A stretch of 64,000 nucleotides of DNA, taken from contig JAJEKV010000027.1 in the NCBI GenBank assembly GCA_021234155.1, positions 12,102,716 through 12,166,715 of the forward strand, written 5' to 3'. Shown here one piece after another: positions 34,173 to 45,590 of this stretch. A model generated the notes under the pieces. The model ran no database searches and was not told the origin of the DNA. It was given only the letters and a program-made list of their open reading frames with translations. The translations under genes were made by a program, and so were the position numbers. This DNA is from Isoetes taiwanensis. Lineage: Eukaryota; Streptophyta; Lycopodiopsida; Isoetales; Isoetaceae. How positions within the stretch are numbered: position 1 is the stretch's first letter; the number at the start of each line of letters is the position of its first letter.

Positions 34173-36596
34173 AAAAAAAAAAACAAGGTGCTGCGCAGGG
34201 AGGGTTGCCCTCCAGTTTCTTGAGGGTGAAGTGGCCTGAATCAAACTCAAACCATGAAGTCATGTTTTCATAATCTATGTTTAAATTAAAGTAGACCCCT
34301 ACCATGTTCTTACAATCAGCCTGTGGGTCCCCTACATTCATGTACAAGCCCGTCCACAAGTGCTCCTCGATTGAGTTGTGTATGCAACTGAGTAGTTTAA
34401 TGTTGTAGAAATGCCTGTATATGTTTTATATCATCCCTTCGGGATTTTACAAATTTAATGTCCTTGGTTGATAATGATTCCGATGTGAATTTTTTTGGTT
34501 CTTAGACAACAAAAGGTCTTCTTGTACAACACTCTTTGTTGTGCTAAAATATGGTAGTCTGAGGGCATTTCGTGGATTATGAAATACTAAAGAGTATTTG
34601 ACACAAGTACACTTGTCATGGACATGGACTTTGACCAAGGGCATCAAATAAATTTTCAAAACTTAAGCTATATAGATAAAGTTTCTTTTACATCATACTA
34701 TAAGGCAGCATCGAATAGGGACATATGACCTAAATGTTCCATCCAATAGGGACATACGAGGTCCACTAAATGTCCCAAGAGTGTCTTGAACATATGAGTT
34801 GCATTAAATGTTCTAAGAGGGTCTTGAACACAGGATTGTTAACCCAAAGGATTAGCCACCAAACCACAGGAAGAGTAAATAATGATAAAGTGTAAACCTT
34901 AGATATATCAAACTTAAGGATATAAAGTGAAGAACACAACAAACCAAATGCATCTATTTCATCGTAATGAGTTTTCCAAGTAATGAGATGCACCTAGTGC
35001 ACATCTCAATCTGATATTTATACTTTATCGTACTAGGTTGTTCACCACACATGTAATAGCCTGAAAATTCCAGAACATTCACCTCAAGAAAGAAGTTACA
35101 ATTGTGGTGGACAAGATTGTGGCATGGAGGGCTCCAAGGATCCACCCATTAAAGGCATCCATATGAATGATCATCCAACTCCAAACAAATCCTTATAAAA
35201 TCAGTGGCACAAAGCAACCCCAAAAAAACCAAAAAACAATGGCCCTTCTACATGCTCATGCTCATTATGGCATCAATTTTTCCCCATGTGTTTGATGGGT
35301 AATTTGTTTTTCCCCATTTGTTTGATGGTTAAAAAATATAGATGGGGCAAAAAGAAAATTAGATTGAAAAAACGAAATATTTGATAGGAACAAGCCATCC
35401 TTTTTTTTTTCTTATGGACCTTAGAGAAAGCCTAATTTACAGCACAGGAGCCTCTTCTCTTTAAAGAAGCTCGTCCAATAAAATCAGTGTCACACCCATT
35501 TCATATAATAAAAATTACCATCCTCTACAAACACAATGGACTTTTGCCGAAAAGGCCATGTAGTCATTTGATCTAGTAAAAAAATAGTATCAACATATGA
35601 GCCAACAAGAAAGAACTAATAGTATTTACTTACTTTCTACTGTTAGAAAAAATTGAAACATATGCCTAGACAAATAAACGAACCAATAAATATACCTTAA
35701 TGCATATGAACTATTTGATGCACACATAATGAACTCCTTAGATGCCATTTCATTCTTCTGCAAACAAACACAAGAGTCTTGAACTTCATTATCTGAGCAG
35801 TTCTATATACTTGTCTAACTAAAGCATTAGCAATAGAACCTGCGACTCGTAGTAAACTCCTGCATATAGGACTGCATAAACATTGTCCATAAAGCATTAG
35901 CAATAGAACCTGCGACTCGTAGTAAACTCCTGCATATAGGACTGCATAAATTAATTATGTCCATTGTCCACTGCAAAGTCGGATAGTAAGTCCTGATTTT
36001 CCATGAAAATTTTAGCTTTAGTTCCCATCTTGGCAAACATAATATGCGAAAATACATTGAACTTATGTTTTCAGGATTCCCACCTATTTTAAACAGTTCG
36101 TGTGTCTTCCTCATTACCAATCTATTGTCAGTGCCCACCTGCAAACCAAATTGTTCAACCGAGCCTGCAATTAAATAGAGAAGCTAAAGAAGCCTCTTTG
36201 AAGTAACGTTCGTTGCATCCTTCACATAATTGTCCTAAAGATTATCAAAATGCAAGATTACAAATTTTTAAGGCTAATGGGGATCAAAAAGATTACAAGA
36301 CATTGCAACCAACTAAAGAACTATAGCACATTATTTCTCCCACCGTTTAACTCAATTTACATTAACTAGGCCTACAGGCAGGAGCTTTCCTCTCTCCCGA
36401 GCATCCAATCATTCTTTATTTTAAAGCATCAAATCACTCATGGCGAGGGTTTGTAGGCTAATGACTAGTTGTACAACGACCTCTTACATGGAGAGTGTCC
36501 TTTCATAAACCCAGCACAATGCTTATCAATTCAAAATCAAATAATCGACAAAGTGGTGAAACAAATGCTTCGTTTTGTGGTTTATCCACAATTTCG
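34173..36596. other. Unassigned DNA
   Basis: No recognised gene. 'ttgtttttccccattgtttgatgg' is doubled at about 35285-35330. A T-run at 35401-35411 followed by 'cttatggacc' might be a retroposon tail. Confidence 0.35.
35821..35950. repeat. 60-bp duplication, 70-bp period
   Basis: 35821-35880 and 35891-35950 are identical, separated by CATTGTCCAT, whose shorter form 'ccattgtcc' recurs right after the second copy. This is a clean recent duplication. Confidence 0.9.
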
Positions 36597-36958
36597 TCAT
36601 ATGGTGTAAGATTGTTGAATAGCTATGTCATCCAAACCTTTCAACTTTGCGACCACATCAACATGTGCTTTAAATACGTGAATGTCTTTTAACCTTGCCA
36701 TCTCTGCCCGCCATTTTGCTTTTTCGGCGAGATCACGATCAGCCACAGCAGTAAGTGAAATGGTGCTGCTGGGAACGGTTGGTGCTTCAGCATTTGACTG
36801 GGCCTGACGTGCTTCACGCCCATAGTTTTTCTTGCGAGCAAAAGCAATCTTCCTTTCTACCACAAGATCCCAAGCTGCTCCACTCAATATGTATCTTACA
36901 GTGAACTTTATGATATCCAATGGTAAATACCACACTATGTTATACAACCATACAATGT
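36597..36958 (-). pseudogene. Plasma-membrane H+-ATPase, C-terminal part
   Basis: From the insertion edge the frame reads DIVWLYNIVWYLPLDIIKF (last membrane helices), then the cytosolic regulatory domain (WDLVVERKIAFARKKNYGRE, RWAEMARLKD-type helix, FKAHVDVVAKLKGLDD) and ends IQQSYTI-stop. The penultimate Thr that 14-3-3 proteins recognise after phosphorylation is conserved; the last residue is Ile rather than the usual Val. This piece alone is fully open. The preceding codons are at 58534-59440, separated by a 21.6 kb nested insertion flanked by CTGCC. The enzyme pumps protons out of plant cells using ATP; this locus cannot make it. Confidence 0.95.
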
Positions 36959-36963
36959 CTGCC

Positions 36964-37617
36964 TGATACGATTAGCTAGTCTCCAAAGATCTACTGCAAA
37001 AACAATCGTCAAGAAACAGGTCAAGTAAGCACAAATCCACCCTTCCGGGTAAGCTCTCCACCCAACCGGGTTGTCCTTGAGCAAGAGACTTCCAAAGAAA
37101 GGAATTAACGCAAGTTAGCCACTACAAATCCTTTGTAGCAAAAACATAAATTTGAGGAATAGGCTAGGCTTAGGATTTGACTTAGATCTTCAATTGGAAT
37201 AGAAACAAGCTTCCCCTCACATACGCTTACTCTTGTAACATTCACTTCCTTTTTGAAAAGGTAAGGGTATCCCTTAATAAGCCTTACTTGAATGACGTCC
37301 TTATATTTAGCCCAAGTCCCTTTTTAACATTAAAAGTACACCTTTATGCCCATAGATATAATAGATGCGTACCTCTCTTAACTATAATAATAGTTTACTT
37401 TCTTGTCTAAGGTTCTTAGATTAGCTTATGGTTTATAACTTGTCCTATCTTATATTAGATAAAAATATCCCCCAATGGTCTAGCTAAGGATAATTGCTAA
37501 CTTAACTTATTGTATATTCACTAAGATACTTGGGTCCAAGGGTTAACATGAACATTTACGGCTTTCTTTCTCATACTCTTGCTCCCGACAACCACTCCCC
37601 CGAGCACCACCATATCA
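36964..37617 (-). repeat. Level-1 LTR, left copy (3' LTR by element strand)
   Basis: 654 bp starting TGATACGATTAG and ending CACCACCATATCA. Next to it inside the element is an A/G-rich stretch on the minus strand (AAGAAGGGGAGGAAT, 37618-37632), the expected polypurine tract. Confidence 0.95.
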
Positions 37618-37709
37618 ATTCCTCCCCTTCTTGGGATTGATCGTCCTCGATCAAGAATTATATGGCAAATTAACACAACCAAGTCCATGGTTGCAATCTG
37701 CATAATCAG

Positions 37710-37930
37710 AAATGGTCAAGTCCAGCCCTTTAGGCTAAAAAGTTTCAAGTCCAGCCCTTTAGGCTAAAAATTTCCAAGTCCAGCCCTTTAGGCTAAAAAT
37801 TTCCAAGTCCAGCCCTTTAGGCTAAAAATTTTCCAAGTCCAGCCCTTTAGGCTAAAAATTTTCAAGTCCAGCCCTTTAGGCTAAAAATTTTCCAAGTCCA
37901 GCCCTTTAGGCTAAAAATTTTCCAAGTCCA
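37710..37930. repeat. 30-31-bp tandem array inside the level-1 element
   Basis: Seven full copies of 'caagtccagccctttaggct' plus 'aaaaattttc', and an eighth degenerate copy (caagtccaactattatgctg), in the 3' part of the internal region. Arrays at this place are common in non-autonomous LTR elements. The + strand 'agccctttaggct' is self-complementary. Confidence 0.95.
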
Positions 37931-38893
37931 ACTATTATGCTGCAAATATATTAGTTGTCTCAGGACTTACCATACACTACACGAAGAAAAGAACACCTTA
38001 TACTTCCACCTTGGATTTCCCTAAGGCAAATGTAATTCAAATATCTCTTTTACCTTATAGCCACAAACGCCTAAAACTTAGGTTGCTCATGTGCCAATAA
38101 GAAGGTAAGAATATCTCTCAAAATAATTCCCTGCATGACAATTTCTATGTCCTGCGAAAAACTCAATCATGACATTAGAACCTGCAAACCCAACCAAATG
38201 GTATGGTTCTTTGAGTTATACCAATAATTGCATGTATCACCTAACATAGGTTCATGTCTTACATATTAATAACCTAGAGAATTCAATGACCAAATGGTAT
38301 GTTGCTTTACTAACATATCCTCAAATGATTTTTCTTTCAACATACCCACAAAAATATTATAGAAAATTCTAAGGCTTCAAACGGTTTATTAATGGCTTCA
38401 AATGAAATGCGGACACTTATGAAGATCTAATCAATCACAACCTAGGGAGAGACCATGCGACCCATTTCCATATTCATTAAACTTCTATACCAAGTTATGC
38501 CCTGCAATTATTTCATATTAACCAATCACTTCATGGTCTAAGCGACCTATGATTTTCTCAGTTCTTCATAAACTGGTTCATAACTAGCATTGTTTCCTAG
38601 CACGTCTTTCAAGCTTTGATTCTGGCCGAGATTCAGTCAATACCCTAAATCTTTTTGGAGCAGAACACTTGAGGGAATTCATGCAAAAAAAAAAAAAAAA
38701 CAAGTTAATGCTCTTACGCCATCCACAATTCTAGTTACATTCCTCGAGACCTAGTCTTACTTCTTCAAGGCTTTTAATTTCGCTCAAACAAATACCAAAA
38801 TATTTCTAATAGAGCAATTAGATTAGTTCTTACTCATTCACTCAAAATAAACAAAATAAAAAACACACAGGCTCCAAGAGAAATCGGAACCGT
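37931..38893. other. Non-coding interior of the level-1 element
   Basis: No open frame with similarity to gag or pol. An A-run lies at 38685-38700. Confidence 0.8.
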
Positions 38894-38905
38894 GCTCTGA
38901 TACCA
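38894..38905 (-). promoter_or_regulatory. Primer-binding site, initiator tRNA-Met
   Basis: On the minus strand the sequence is TGGTATCAGAGC, the standard plant retrotransposon site pairing with the 3' end of initiator tRNA-Met, three bases from the LTR end (38909). Confidence 0.95.
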
Positions 38906-38908
38906 ATT

Positions 38909-39003
38909 TGATACGATTAGCTAGTCTCCAAAGATCTACTGCAAAAACAATCGTCAAGAAACAGGTCAAGTAAGCACAAATCCACCCTTCCAGGTAAGCT
39001 CTC
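38909..39003 (-). repeat. Level-1 LTR, right copy, first segment
   Basis: 95 bp identical to 36964-37058 except A for G at about 38992. It is interrupted after CTCTC by the gypsy element; the remaining 559 bp are at 57970-58528. Confidence 0.95.
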
Positions 39004-40552
39004 TGTTGGCCGGGTCAACCTACCCCAAGCCCGACAGAGTTCTTAGGCAATGGATGACAAAATAATAATACTCATGACAGCAAAAAATATAATTCCGTTA
39101 ATTACTTACGCCAACACCACCACAACTAGGCTCATAACTTCCGTTATACCCCTTAAGCCTAGCCGCACCGCTTCCTTTTACTCCTTGCTTAATATATATT
39201 TTTTTATTATTTAATATTAACAATTTTATATTGTGGATATATATTTGTATCACAATTATCAATAATATATATATTAACCTTGGTTGCCATGCTCATGCCC
39301 CTTAATGCATTCGAATTCCTTAGCTTTTAGTTAGGTTATTGTTGAACAAAAAAATAAAAACACAAGGCAAGAAATAGCAGGAGCGTACCTGTTAGGGCAG
39401 CGACCAGCGGCCAGGGCGGCGACCAGCAGCCAGGGCGGCGATTCTACCTCCTCTCTGCTTCAATCGATCCCTGCTCAGCGATTCCTCTTGCCTTTCTTTT
39501 ACCTGCAGATATAGCAATGAGCCAGCAAGATGCAGGCAGATTTCGGATTTGGGTCTGCTCTTGGATGAGCGTCAGATGAATGGGCAGGCAATCCCAGGCA
39601 TATTCAATCCTCTATTTTGGTTTTATCCTTTTCTTAATATTTCAATCACAGATTTTACAGGAACTAATCACAGATACATCCTCTTCCTTAACTCCTTTTA
39701 TTTCCTTACTTCTTACTCTCTTTCCTTCCATACAGGCAAGCGACAGACAGCCCAAGACTCTCTTACAATTCTGACTTTATCTCTTATTTTATTCCTTATT
39801 GCTTTTACACAGGAAGCAACAGATCAGTACAATCAAGTCTCAATTCAGATATTTATTTTGGATTCTTAATTCCTTCCCTCAATCATTACTCCAGGCAGCA
39901 GCATGATATTCTCAATTCAGATTTTTAATTCCATTCTTAGTACTTCCATTTATTTCTTATCAAAGCGGATCACCATTCTCACAGATACAGAGTAGGATGC
40001 TTGAAATTCAAAAGAGATTTTTAGCAAGCCTATCTGATCTTACACAGCATCATTAATTCTTTTCTCACACATCATTATCTTATTAACTTAGAAATAACCT
40101 CAAGCAGCATACTGGAGGGACCAAATTAGCGCAGAACAGATAAGATTACACATTAGCATCAGCTCAAGGCAAAAGTTCGATTCAGGCCAAAGGTAAAATT
40201 CGAATTCATTCGTCAATGTACTTATACACAACTGAACAGATCTGAGCCCTTGAGACAAATCAATCTGGAGCATCCAAGTGTTAAATAACTAATCCTAAAC
40301 AACCATGGAGATGTTGACACCTCATCAATCCAAAAAATATGGTCTCCTCCAATCAAAGCGCTTTGTGCTTTCTCCTTACCATTAAAATTCGAATTTCTAA
40401 TGGTCTTCAATAATATAAGCATCAAAATCTTCAAAAATAACCTTGTAACTATGCACTTTGGTCGATTTTGAGCCCATACGTCTTCATTAAAGCTTCTTTC
40501 CACCTTTGTTTCACTCAAAAATCAAAATTTACATTGTGTTGACCGCTCCACA
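39004..40552 (-). repeat. Gypsy LTR, left copy (3' LTR)
   Basis: It is bounded inside by a minus-strand polypurine tract (AAGTAAGGGGGATAA, 40553-40567). A GGCGGCGACCAGC/GGCCAGGG repeat lies at 39391-39440. Several CpG sites present in the right LTR are TpG/CpA here. Confidence 0.95.
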
Positions 40553-41600
40553 TTATCCCCCTTACTTGTATTCGACGTCTCGGCGAACTTGCTTTTAAAA
40601 AATCTGCTTTCGGTATGATAAAAGATTGGACTAGAACTTCTCATTTCCCTTAGCAAGGTAGCAACACCATTATTAACCGGGATTAAAAACCTCAAGCCCT
40701 TCGGGTTTTCGAGGAAAAACCCGGTAATAATGATGTCACTATCCTTGTTAGGGTCCTCTCGATCCGCATCAACCTCATCCTATTTCGTGCCTATTTTGAA
40801 ACTTTGGGATGGAGACAATGGCCAGCAATACGGGGAAATGGAAAACAATGGTAAAGAAAAACAATGGTCATGGTTGGTAAGCCAACTAAAAAACAGATGA
40901 ACATGAAATGATGGGAAAAATGATGCTCCGCAGTGAAAAAAAATAACGTTAGTAGAACATATGGTCGCTAATATGGTGAAGCTGACAAAAAGACACTTTA
41001 TGATTTGAATGATATGAATGAATGAAAGGTGTATGGTTTGACTAATTATGAAGATCAACCAGGTGAACCTGCCATGGAAACAAAAAATTAGTAAAAACAT
41101 TGCTGCCTGATGGTAAAGCTTACATGGCAGACTTTAATGGATTGACATGGAGTGGATGAGTGTAATGTGAAATGAATTGACAAAAATGGAGACAAGCAGG
41201 TGAACCTATCATGAAAACAAAAAGTTAGTAACAAATTGCTGCCTGGATGCGAAGTTGATTTGGCAGTCTTTATGGATTGAATGAAGTGTAAGAATGAAAA
41301 ACGAGATGAATTTGAGTAATACGGAGAGCCAGCAGATGAATAATAAGAAAAATCAAATTCTTTATTTATTTAATTTAAATTTTTTTTTTCTTTTTTTTTT
41401 TTTTCTTTTTTCATAAAATTTTCCCTTATTATGAATTTTCCCTTATTATGCTATTATCCCCCCTTACTTGTATTCATCGCTCTCGATGAATTACATTGCA
41501 TCTGGAAGTTTCTTGAAAGTCCTTGGTGCATAATATGGCTTAAGACGGGCACCATTAATTCGCGTTGGGAGCTCATTCCCCTCAAAAATCTTGCAATGAC
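40553..41600 (-). other. Gypsy 3' untranslated region
   Basis: No coding similarity. It contains hairpin-core copy B, a loose duplication ('accaggtgaacctgccatgg', 'gcaggtgaacctatcatg' and the following gaaacaaaaa.ttagtaa.aa.ttgctgcctg at about 41057 and 41190) and a T-rich tract at 41383-41412. Confidence 0.7.
40668..40732 (+). repeat. Hairpin-core element, copy B
   Basis: Arms CATTATTA (40668-40675) and TAATAATG (40725-40732) pair exactly, and CCGGG/CCCGG continue the stem with one bulged A. Core GGGATTAAAAACC...CCCTTCGGGTTTTCGAGG. It lies in the gypsy 3' untranslated region. No microsatellite tail beside it. Confidence 0.75.
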
Positions 41601-41606
41601 ACGTAA

Positions 41607-42601
41607 CTAGTTAGGAAAAATTTTAAGGACTACATATGGTCCTGCCCATCTCATTCTCAACTTTCCAGGTTTCTTCCAATGTTTTGAATCATATAACAAT
41701 ACCAAATCATTTTCCACAAATTCTTTATTTTTATTATGAGCATCATACCATGTTTTACGTTGCCTTTGGAGTGCTTCTCTAGCCATGTATGCATGAAGAC
41801 GTACTTCATCTAGCTTCTCTAATTCTTGCAAGCGTGCCTTAAGACTACCATCTTCATCTAGCTTTTCCCCATGTACCCACTCGTAATGATGGAATTTCTA
41901 TTTCAATAGGTAAGATGGCCTCTTGGCCATACACTAACATGAAGGGAGTAGATTTCGTAGTAACTTTGTAAGCTATTCTATAGGCCCATAATGCATCTAA
42001 CAATCTCTTATCCCAATCAGTCCTATTAGCGTTACAAATCTTCGTCATTATATTACATAGAGTTTTATTGGTTCTTTCAACCCGGCCATTAGCTTGAGGA
42101 TGATAGGGTGTACTCTTTCTATGGGCTATGGCATAGCGTTCGATCAAGGTAGCGACCACATCATTGATAAAGTGTGAACCTCTATCACTAACCAACTCTA
42201 AGGGACACCAACCTAGTAATGATGTTTTCATATAAGAAAGTTGCTACACTAGCTGCATTAGCATTTCTCAATGCTTTTGCCTCAACCCATTTGGTAACAT
42301 AATCCGTGCACACCAATATATACTCACAACGGGTTTGAGCTGAAGGAGGATTAATGGGACCTACAAAATCTATCCCCATTTTTCAAAAGGTAATATGGGA
42401 ACTATCGGGTTGAGGCATAGAATCTCGCCTAGTAGGCCGACCCAATCTTTGGCAAAGGTCACAATGTTTTACCTGGATTGTTACATCATGGTACAAACTA
42501 GGCCACCAATAACCAGCATTTAACACTTTCTTAGCAGTGACATCTGAAGCAAAATGACCTCCAGCAGGGGAATCATGGCAAGCTCTAATGACCTTTTGCA
42601 C
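41607..42601 (-). pseudogene. Gypsy integrase
   Basis: The HHCC zinc-binding part is seen in HDSPAGGHFA and HCDLCQRLGRPT (42383-42601). The catalytic core has D in ILVCTDYVTKWVEA (42188-42379), D in LELVSDRGSHFIND and E in YHPQANGRVERTNKTL (41854-42231), so the D-D-E triad is intact. The C-terminal domain (RQRKTWYDAHNKNKEF, DLVLLYDSKHWKKPGKLR) follows at 41607-41831. A frame change between ENIITR and WCPLELV near 42210 and a break near 41850 inactivate it. It would insert the cDNA copy into the genome. Confidence 0.9.
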
Positions 42602-43438
42602 TTCATGAGGGAATATGCATCTACGCTAGGATATCATCTTTACCTACCCTATACAAGGTTCCGCCAGCAAAGTGAAAGGTTTACATTTTTGAATTAATCT
42701 TTTCCTTTCTATGGCTCTCATATCATCCGAAATTCACCGGTGGAAAGGAATTCGCCACATCAACATACCATTCTCGAAGGCTGCGGTCACCATAAACAAA
42801 GTTAGCATCGGGCAAGTCATCTTTTACCCCTTTATCGTTAGAATCACTCAATAATCGCGATAAATGGTCACAGTGCATGAGATTTTCCCGGTTTTACAAT
42901 TATCTGAAATTGAAACTCTTGCAACATGAGTAACCATCTAGTTATTCTTCCCGCTCGCAAGGTTTTAAAATTAAATATCTCAATGCTTGGTGGTCAACAA
43001 AAATACAAATTCTTTTTCCCAATAAATAGTGGCGAAACTTTATAATTGAATAAATCATGCCCAATCCTTCCCTTTAGGTTGTTGAATAATTCTTTTTTTT
43101 GCATTAGACAATTGACGACTAGCATAATAAATTGGATGATCCCACCCATCTTGTTGTGGTTGTGACAAAATACTTCCTATTGCATATCTGAAGAAGAGTC
43201 TACATGGACATGAAATTCCCTTTCCCAATTAGGAAAACTAAGTATGGGTGCAAGTTATTAGTGCTTCTTTTAAACTTGTAAATGCTTTTTGACATTCTTG
43301 TGTCCACCGATATTCTTTTCCCCTTTAAGGAGTGGGTTAAGGGTAAAGCCTTATTAGCATAATATCTTATGAATCTTATGATACCCTATATGCCCAAGAA
43401 ATGCTTGTAATTGCTTAATGTTAGTAGGTGGCTCCAAT
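42602..43438 (-). pseudogene. Gypsy RNase H, degraded
   Basis: Recognisable pieces on the minus strand are PIYYASRQLSNAKK (about 43090-43140), RICIFVDHQALRYLILKPC (about 42950-43010) and LCDHLSRLLSDS (about 42850-42885), the usual RNase H and connection blocks of Ty3/gypsy polyproteins. Stops and shifts occur between them. Confidence 0.8.
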
Positions 43439-43830
43439 TCAAATAACTTTAGTCTTATCGTGGTCAATTGCAATACCCTTGCCCGAAATGATCCTACCCA
43501 ACAACGTCCCATGGGTAACTCCAAACAAACATTTCATAGGGTTTAGAGATATACCATATTCTCGACATTTCATAAAAGCATAATCTGAAGTTTCTCGATG
43601 TTCTTGCCCGGTACTAAAAAACACGTAAATCATCAAGAAACACTTCCATAAACTCTCTTAGATAATCTTTAAATGCACCGTGAACTACCCTTTGGAAAGT
43701 GGCAGGAGCATTACACAACCCAAATGGCATAACCTTATACATGTAGCACCCCCATTCCGTGACAAATGTGGTTTTTTCCCTATCTTCCTTGGCAATACTC
43801 ACCTGGTTGTACCCACTGAACCCGTCAAGA
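43439..43830 (-). pseudogene. Gypsy reverse transcriptase, second half
   Basis: LDGFSGYNQVSIAKEDREKT, TFVTEWGCYMYKVMPFGLCN, APATFQRVVHGAFKDYL and EVFLDDLRVF, then SLNPMKCLFGVTHGTLLGR. The catalytic box, usually YxDD, reads FLDD, followed by a frame break to the next block. The upstream half is on the other side of the nested LINE (45291-45590). Confidence 0.9.
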
Positions 43831-43835
43831 AAAGA

Positions 43836-43890
43836 ATAATAATAATAATAATAATTTATTTACGTCCAACAAAGACCCATAGGTCATGGG
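43836..43890 (-). repeat. 3' tail hairpin and (ATT)n of the nested LINE
   Basis: GACCCATAGGTC (43874-43885 on +) forms a 4-5 bp hairpin, followed on the minus strand by 'tttgttggacgtaaataaat' and (ATT)n. The same arrangement ends element E (9905-9957) and element D (52735-52790). Confidence 0.85.
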
Positions 43891-43932
43891 ACAAACTTTA
43901 CTGTATTACATCATTGCTTCTTTTGAAATCAT

Positions 43933-45288
43933 CTAATGTACTTCATTAAGCTCCACGCTCGCAAGAAGTTCTCTGATAAATTTTGCCACTTGACATATTG
44001 TGGAAAATTTTTGGAAAAGAGTCACCAAAGTCTCAGTACTCCAGTTTACCTGAGAATACCTTGCCCGAAGTGCCTCAAACCGGGGGCAGTGAAATATAGC
44101 ATGCAATTCTGTTTCTATGTCTTGCCCGCATCCACATACCATGTGCAGCAAGTTTTTTTGTATCTGCTCTAATGCATTCCACTTCCCCTTTGGCAAAGAA
44201 GGCCCCCATAGTTCAACAGCGTATAAGGCTACTGGCATTACTAATGCATCGAACAAGCGTTTCCAGATTGTCCATGAGCGCACACTTGCTTGTCTTCCGT
44301 GATTGAGCATCATGTAAAAAGCCTTCCATGCGGCTGAAATACGGTAGTCAACACCTTGGGTCCAAGATCTCCTTCCAATTATAAATCGATGGCCCAAGTA
44401 TTTGTATGAGTTGGTCTGTTCTATCCGTTCCCCTTGGTATGTCACATCAACCTCCATTCTTCCAAAGCATACAATTTTTGTCTTATTCAAGTTAACTGTT
44501 AGGCCAAAGCCCGATTGCAAAAATCAGCAAGTGCCGCCAATTGAGTGTGCATGTCTTCTTGTGTGTATGCAGATAGCAAAAGGTCATCGGCAAAAGCAAT
44601 AGCACTACCAATTCTCGATACAATCGGGAAATATGCAACCATGTAGATCGGAGGAAGCTCTCAAGTTGGTCCACATACAAACCAAATAAGGTAGGTGACG
44701 AGTGGGCAGCCTTGCTTCACGCCTACATCATGGATATTGCCCTCTGTCATTCCGATTGGAGTTCTCACTCTTCCTTGTACATTTTGATAAAGCCTTCCAA
44801 CCGCTATGACCCACTCTTTTGGCACCCCAAGACCTATCAATCTGTCCATTAGTTTCTACGCCTTGGCACAGTATCAAAGGCCTTTGCGAAATCAATGAAG
44901 CAGCAAATTAAAGCTTTATTCTTAGACTTGGCCTCCTCTACTAAAGCTCTTAGTGTGATCAAATGATCAAGCGTCCCATATCCTGCGCGAAAGCCTGCTT
45001 GGCCTCTTGCCCTGATATCATTTGCATCTGCCCATTTTGTTAGTTTTATGTCAAAGACTTTACCAAACAGTTTCGCTAAGATTGGGCTGATCATAATCGT
45101 GCGATAATTCCCAGGATCATCCGCACTTCCTTGCTTGTAAATTGGTTGAATAACACTAGTGGTCCATTCAATGGGAAAGCCCTCCATAATTGCTTGGTTA
45201 AAAAGTAGCGCTATAGCTTCTGCCAAGATTGGACCGCCAGATTTCAAATGCTCTGCTGCCAAGCCTGTAATGTCACTTGCTTTCCCCC
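43933..45288 (-). pseudogene. Reverse transcriptase of the microsatellite-tailed LINE
   Basis: Blocks in order on the minus strand: ASDITGLAAEHLKSGGP, WTTSVIQPIYKQGSADDPGN, YRTIMISPILAKLFGKV, GQAGFRAGYGTLDHL, ALICCFIDFAKAFDTVPRR, then after a shift RTPIGMTEGNIHDVGVKQGC, then in another frame the catalytic FADDLLLSAYTQ box (about 44560-44600), then LTVNLNKTKIVCFGR, SYKYLGHRF and a C-terminal finger-like HMVCGCGQDIETELHAIFHC. It has the full RT palm and thumb but three frame changes. Confidence 0.85.
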
Positions 45289-45290
45289 TA

Positions 45291-45590
45291 GGTAACAAAC
45301 TCATGGCCAGCAACCGAATCAATAACGTTATCAGTGAAAGGAACAGGAAACCCATCCTTAATGGTGGCAGCATTTAATTTTCTATAGTCCACACACACCC
45401 TTAATTTTTTAGACTTCTTTGGAACTATAACTATTGGGGACAACCACTCACTAGTTTCCACTGGTTCAATAAACTTAGCTTTAATTAAATTATCCAGCTC
45501 TTCCCTTACCACCTTTGAGTAATGAGGGTTCATCCTGTAGGGTCGTTGCCTTATAGCTTTTGTGTTAGCTTCAAGTACAATTCTATGCAC
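45291..45590 (-). pseudogene. Gypsy reverse transcriptase, first half
   Basis: An open stretch reads YRMNPHYSKVVREELDNLIK, KFIEPVETSEWLSPIVIVPK, KSKKLRVCVDYRKLNAATIK and DGFPVPFTDNVIDSVAGHEF, the N-terminal RT blocks of Ty3/gypsy. It stops at the LINE insertion. Joined in mind with 43829 the codons are continuous, so the LINE hit an otherwise sound RT at this point. Confidence 0.95.

Larger units (their letters stand above)
43831..45290 (-). mobile_element. Level 3: LINE nested in the gypsy RT
   Basis: It splits the gypsy codons between GHEFVT (45291) and LDGFSGYNQV (43829). It reads on the minus strand and ends in (ATT)n at 43836-43856, preceded by the hairpin GACCTATGGGTC and 'gttggacgtaaa'. 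The 5' part is missing: it starts inside the RT (LPRGKASDITGLAAEHLKSG). This is a different clade from the poly(A) LINEs of this window, because of its microsatellite tail and its RT signature. Frameshifts near 44849 and 44660 show decay. No clear target duplication. Confidence 0.9.

Noticed and set aside
36400-36600. Helitron 3' terminus below the H+-ATPase stop
   Set aside because: A CTAG occurs near 36464, but I could not show a proper adjacent hairpin or an A/T insertion site, so the capture model is left as inference.
37710-37930. CRISPR-like array of regular 30-bp units
   Set aside because: Direct tandem repeats with no unique spacers, inside a plant LTR element.
39549-39869. A 106-residue hydrophobic ORF repeated at 56962-57282
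   Set aside because: It lies in both LTR copies of the gypsy element; the repetition reflects the LTR, and LTRs are not normally coding.
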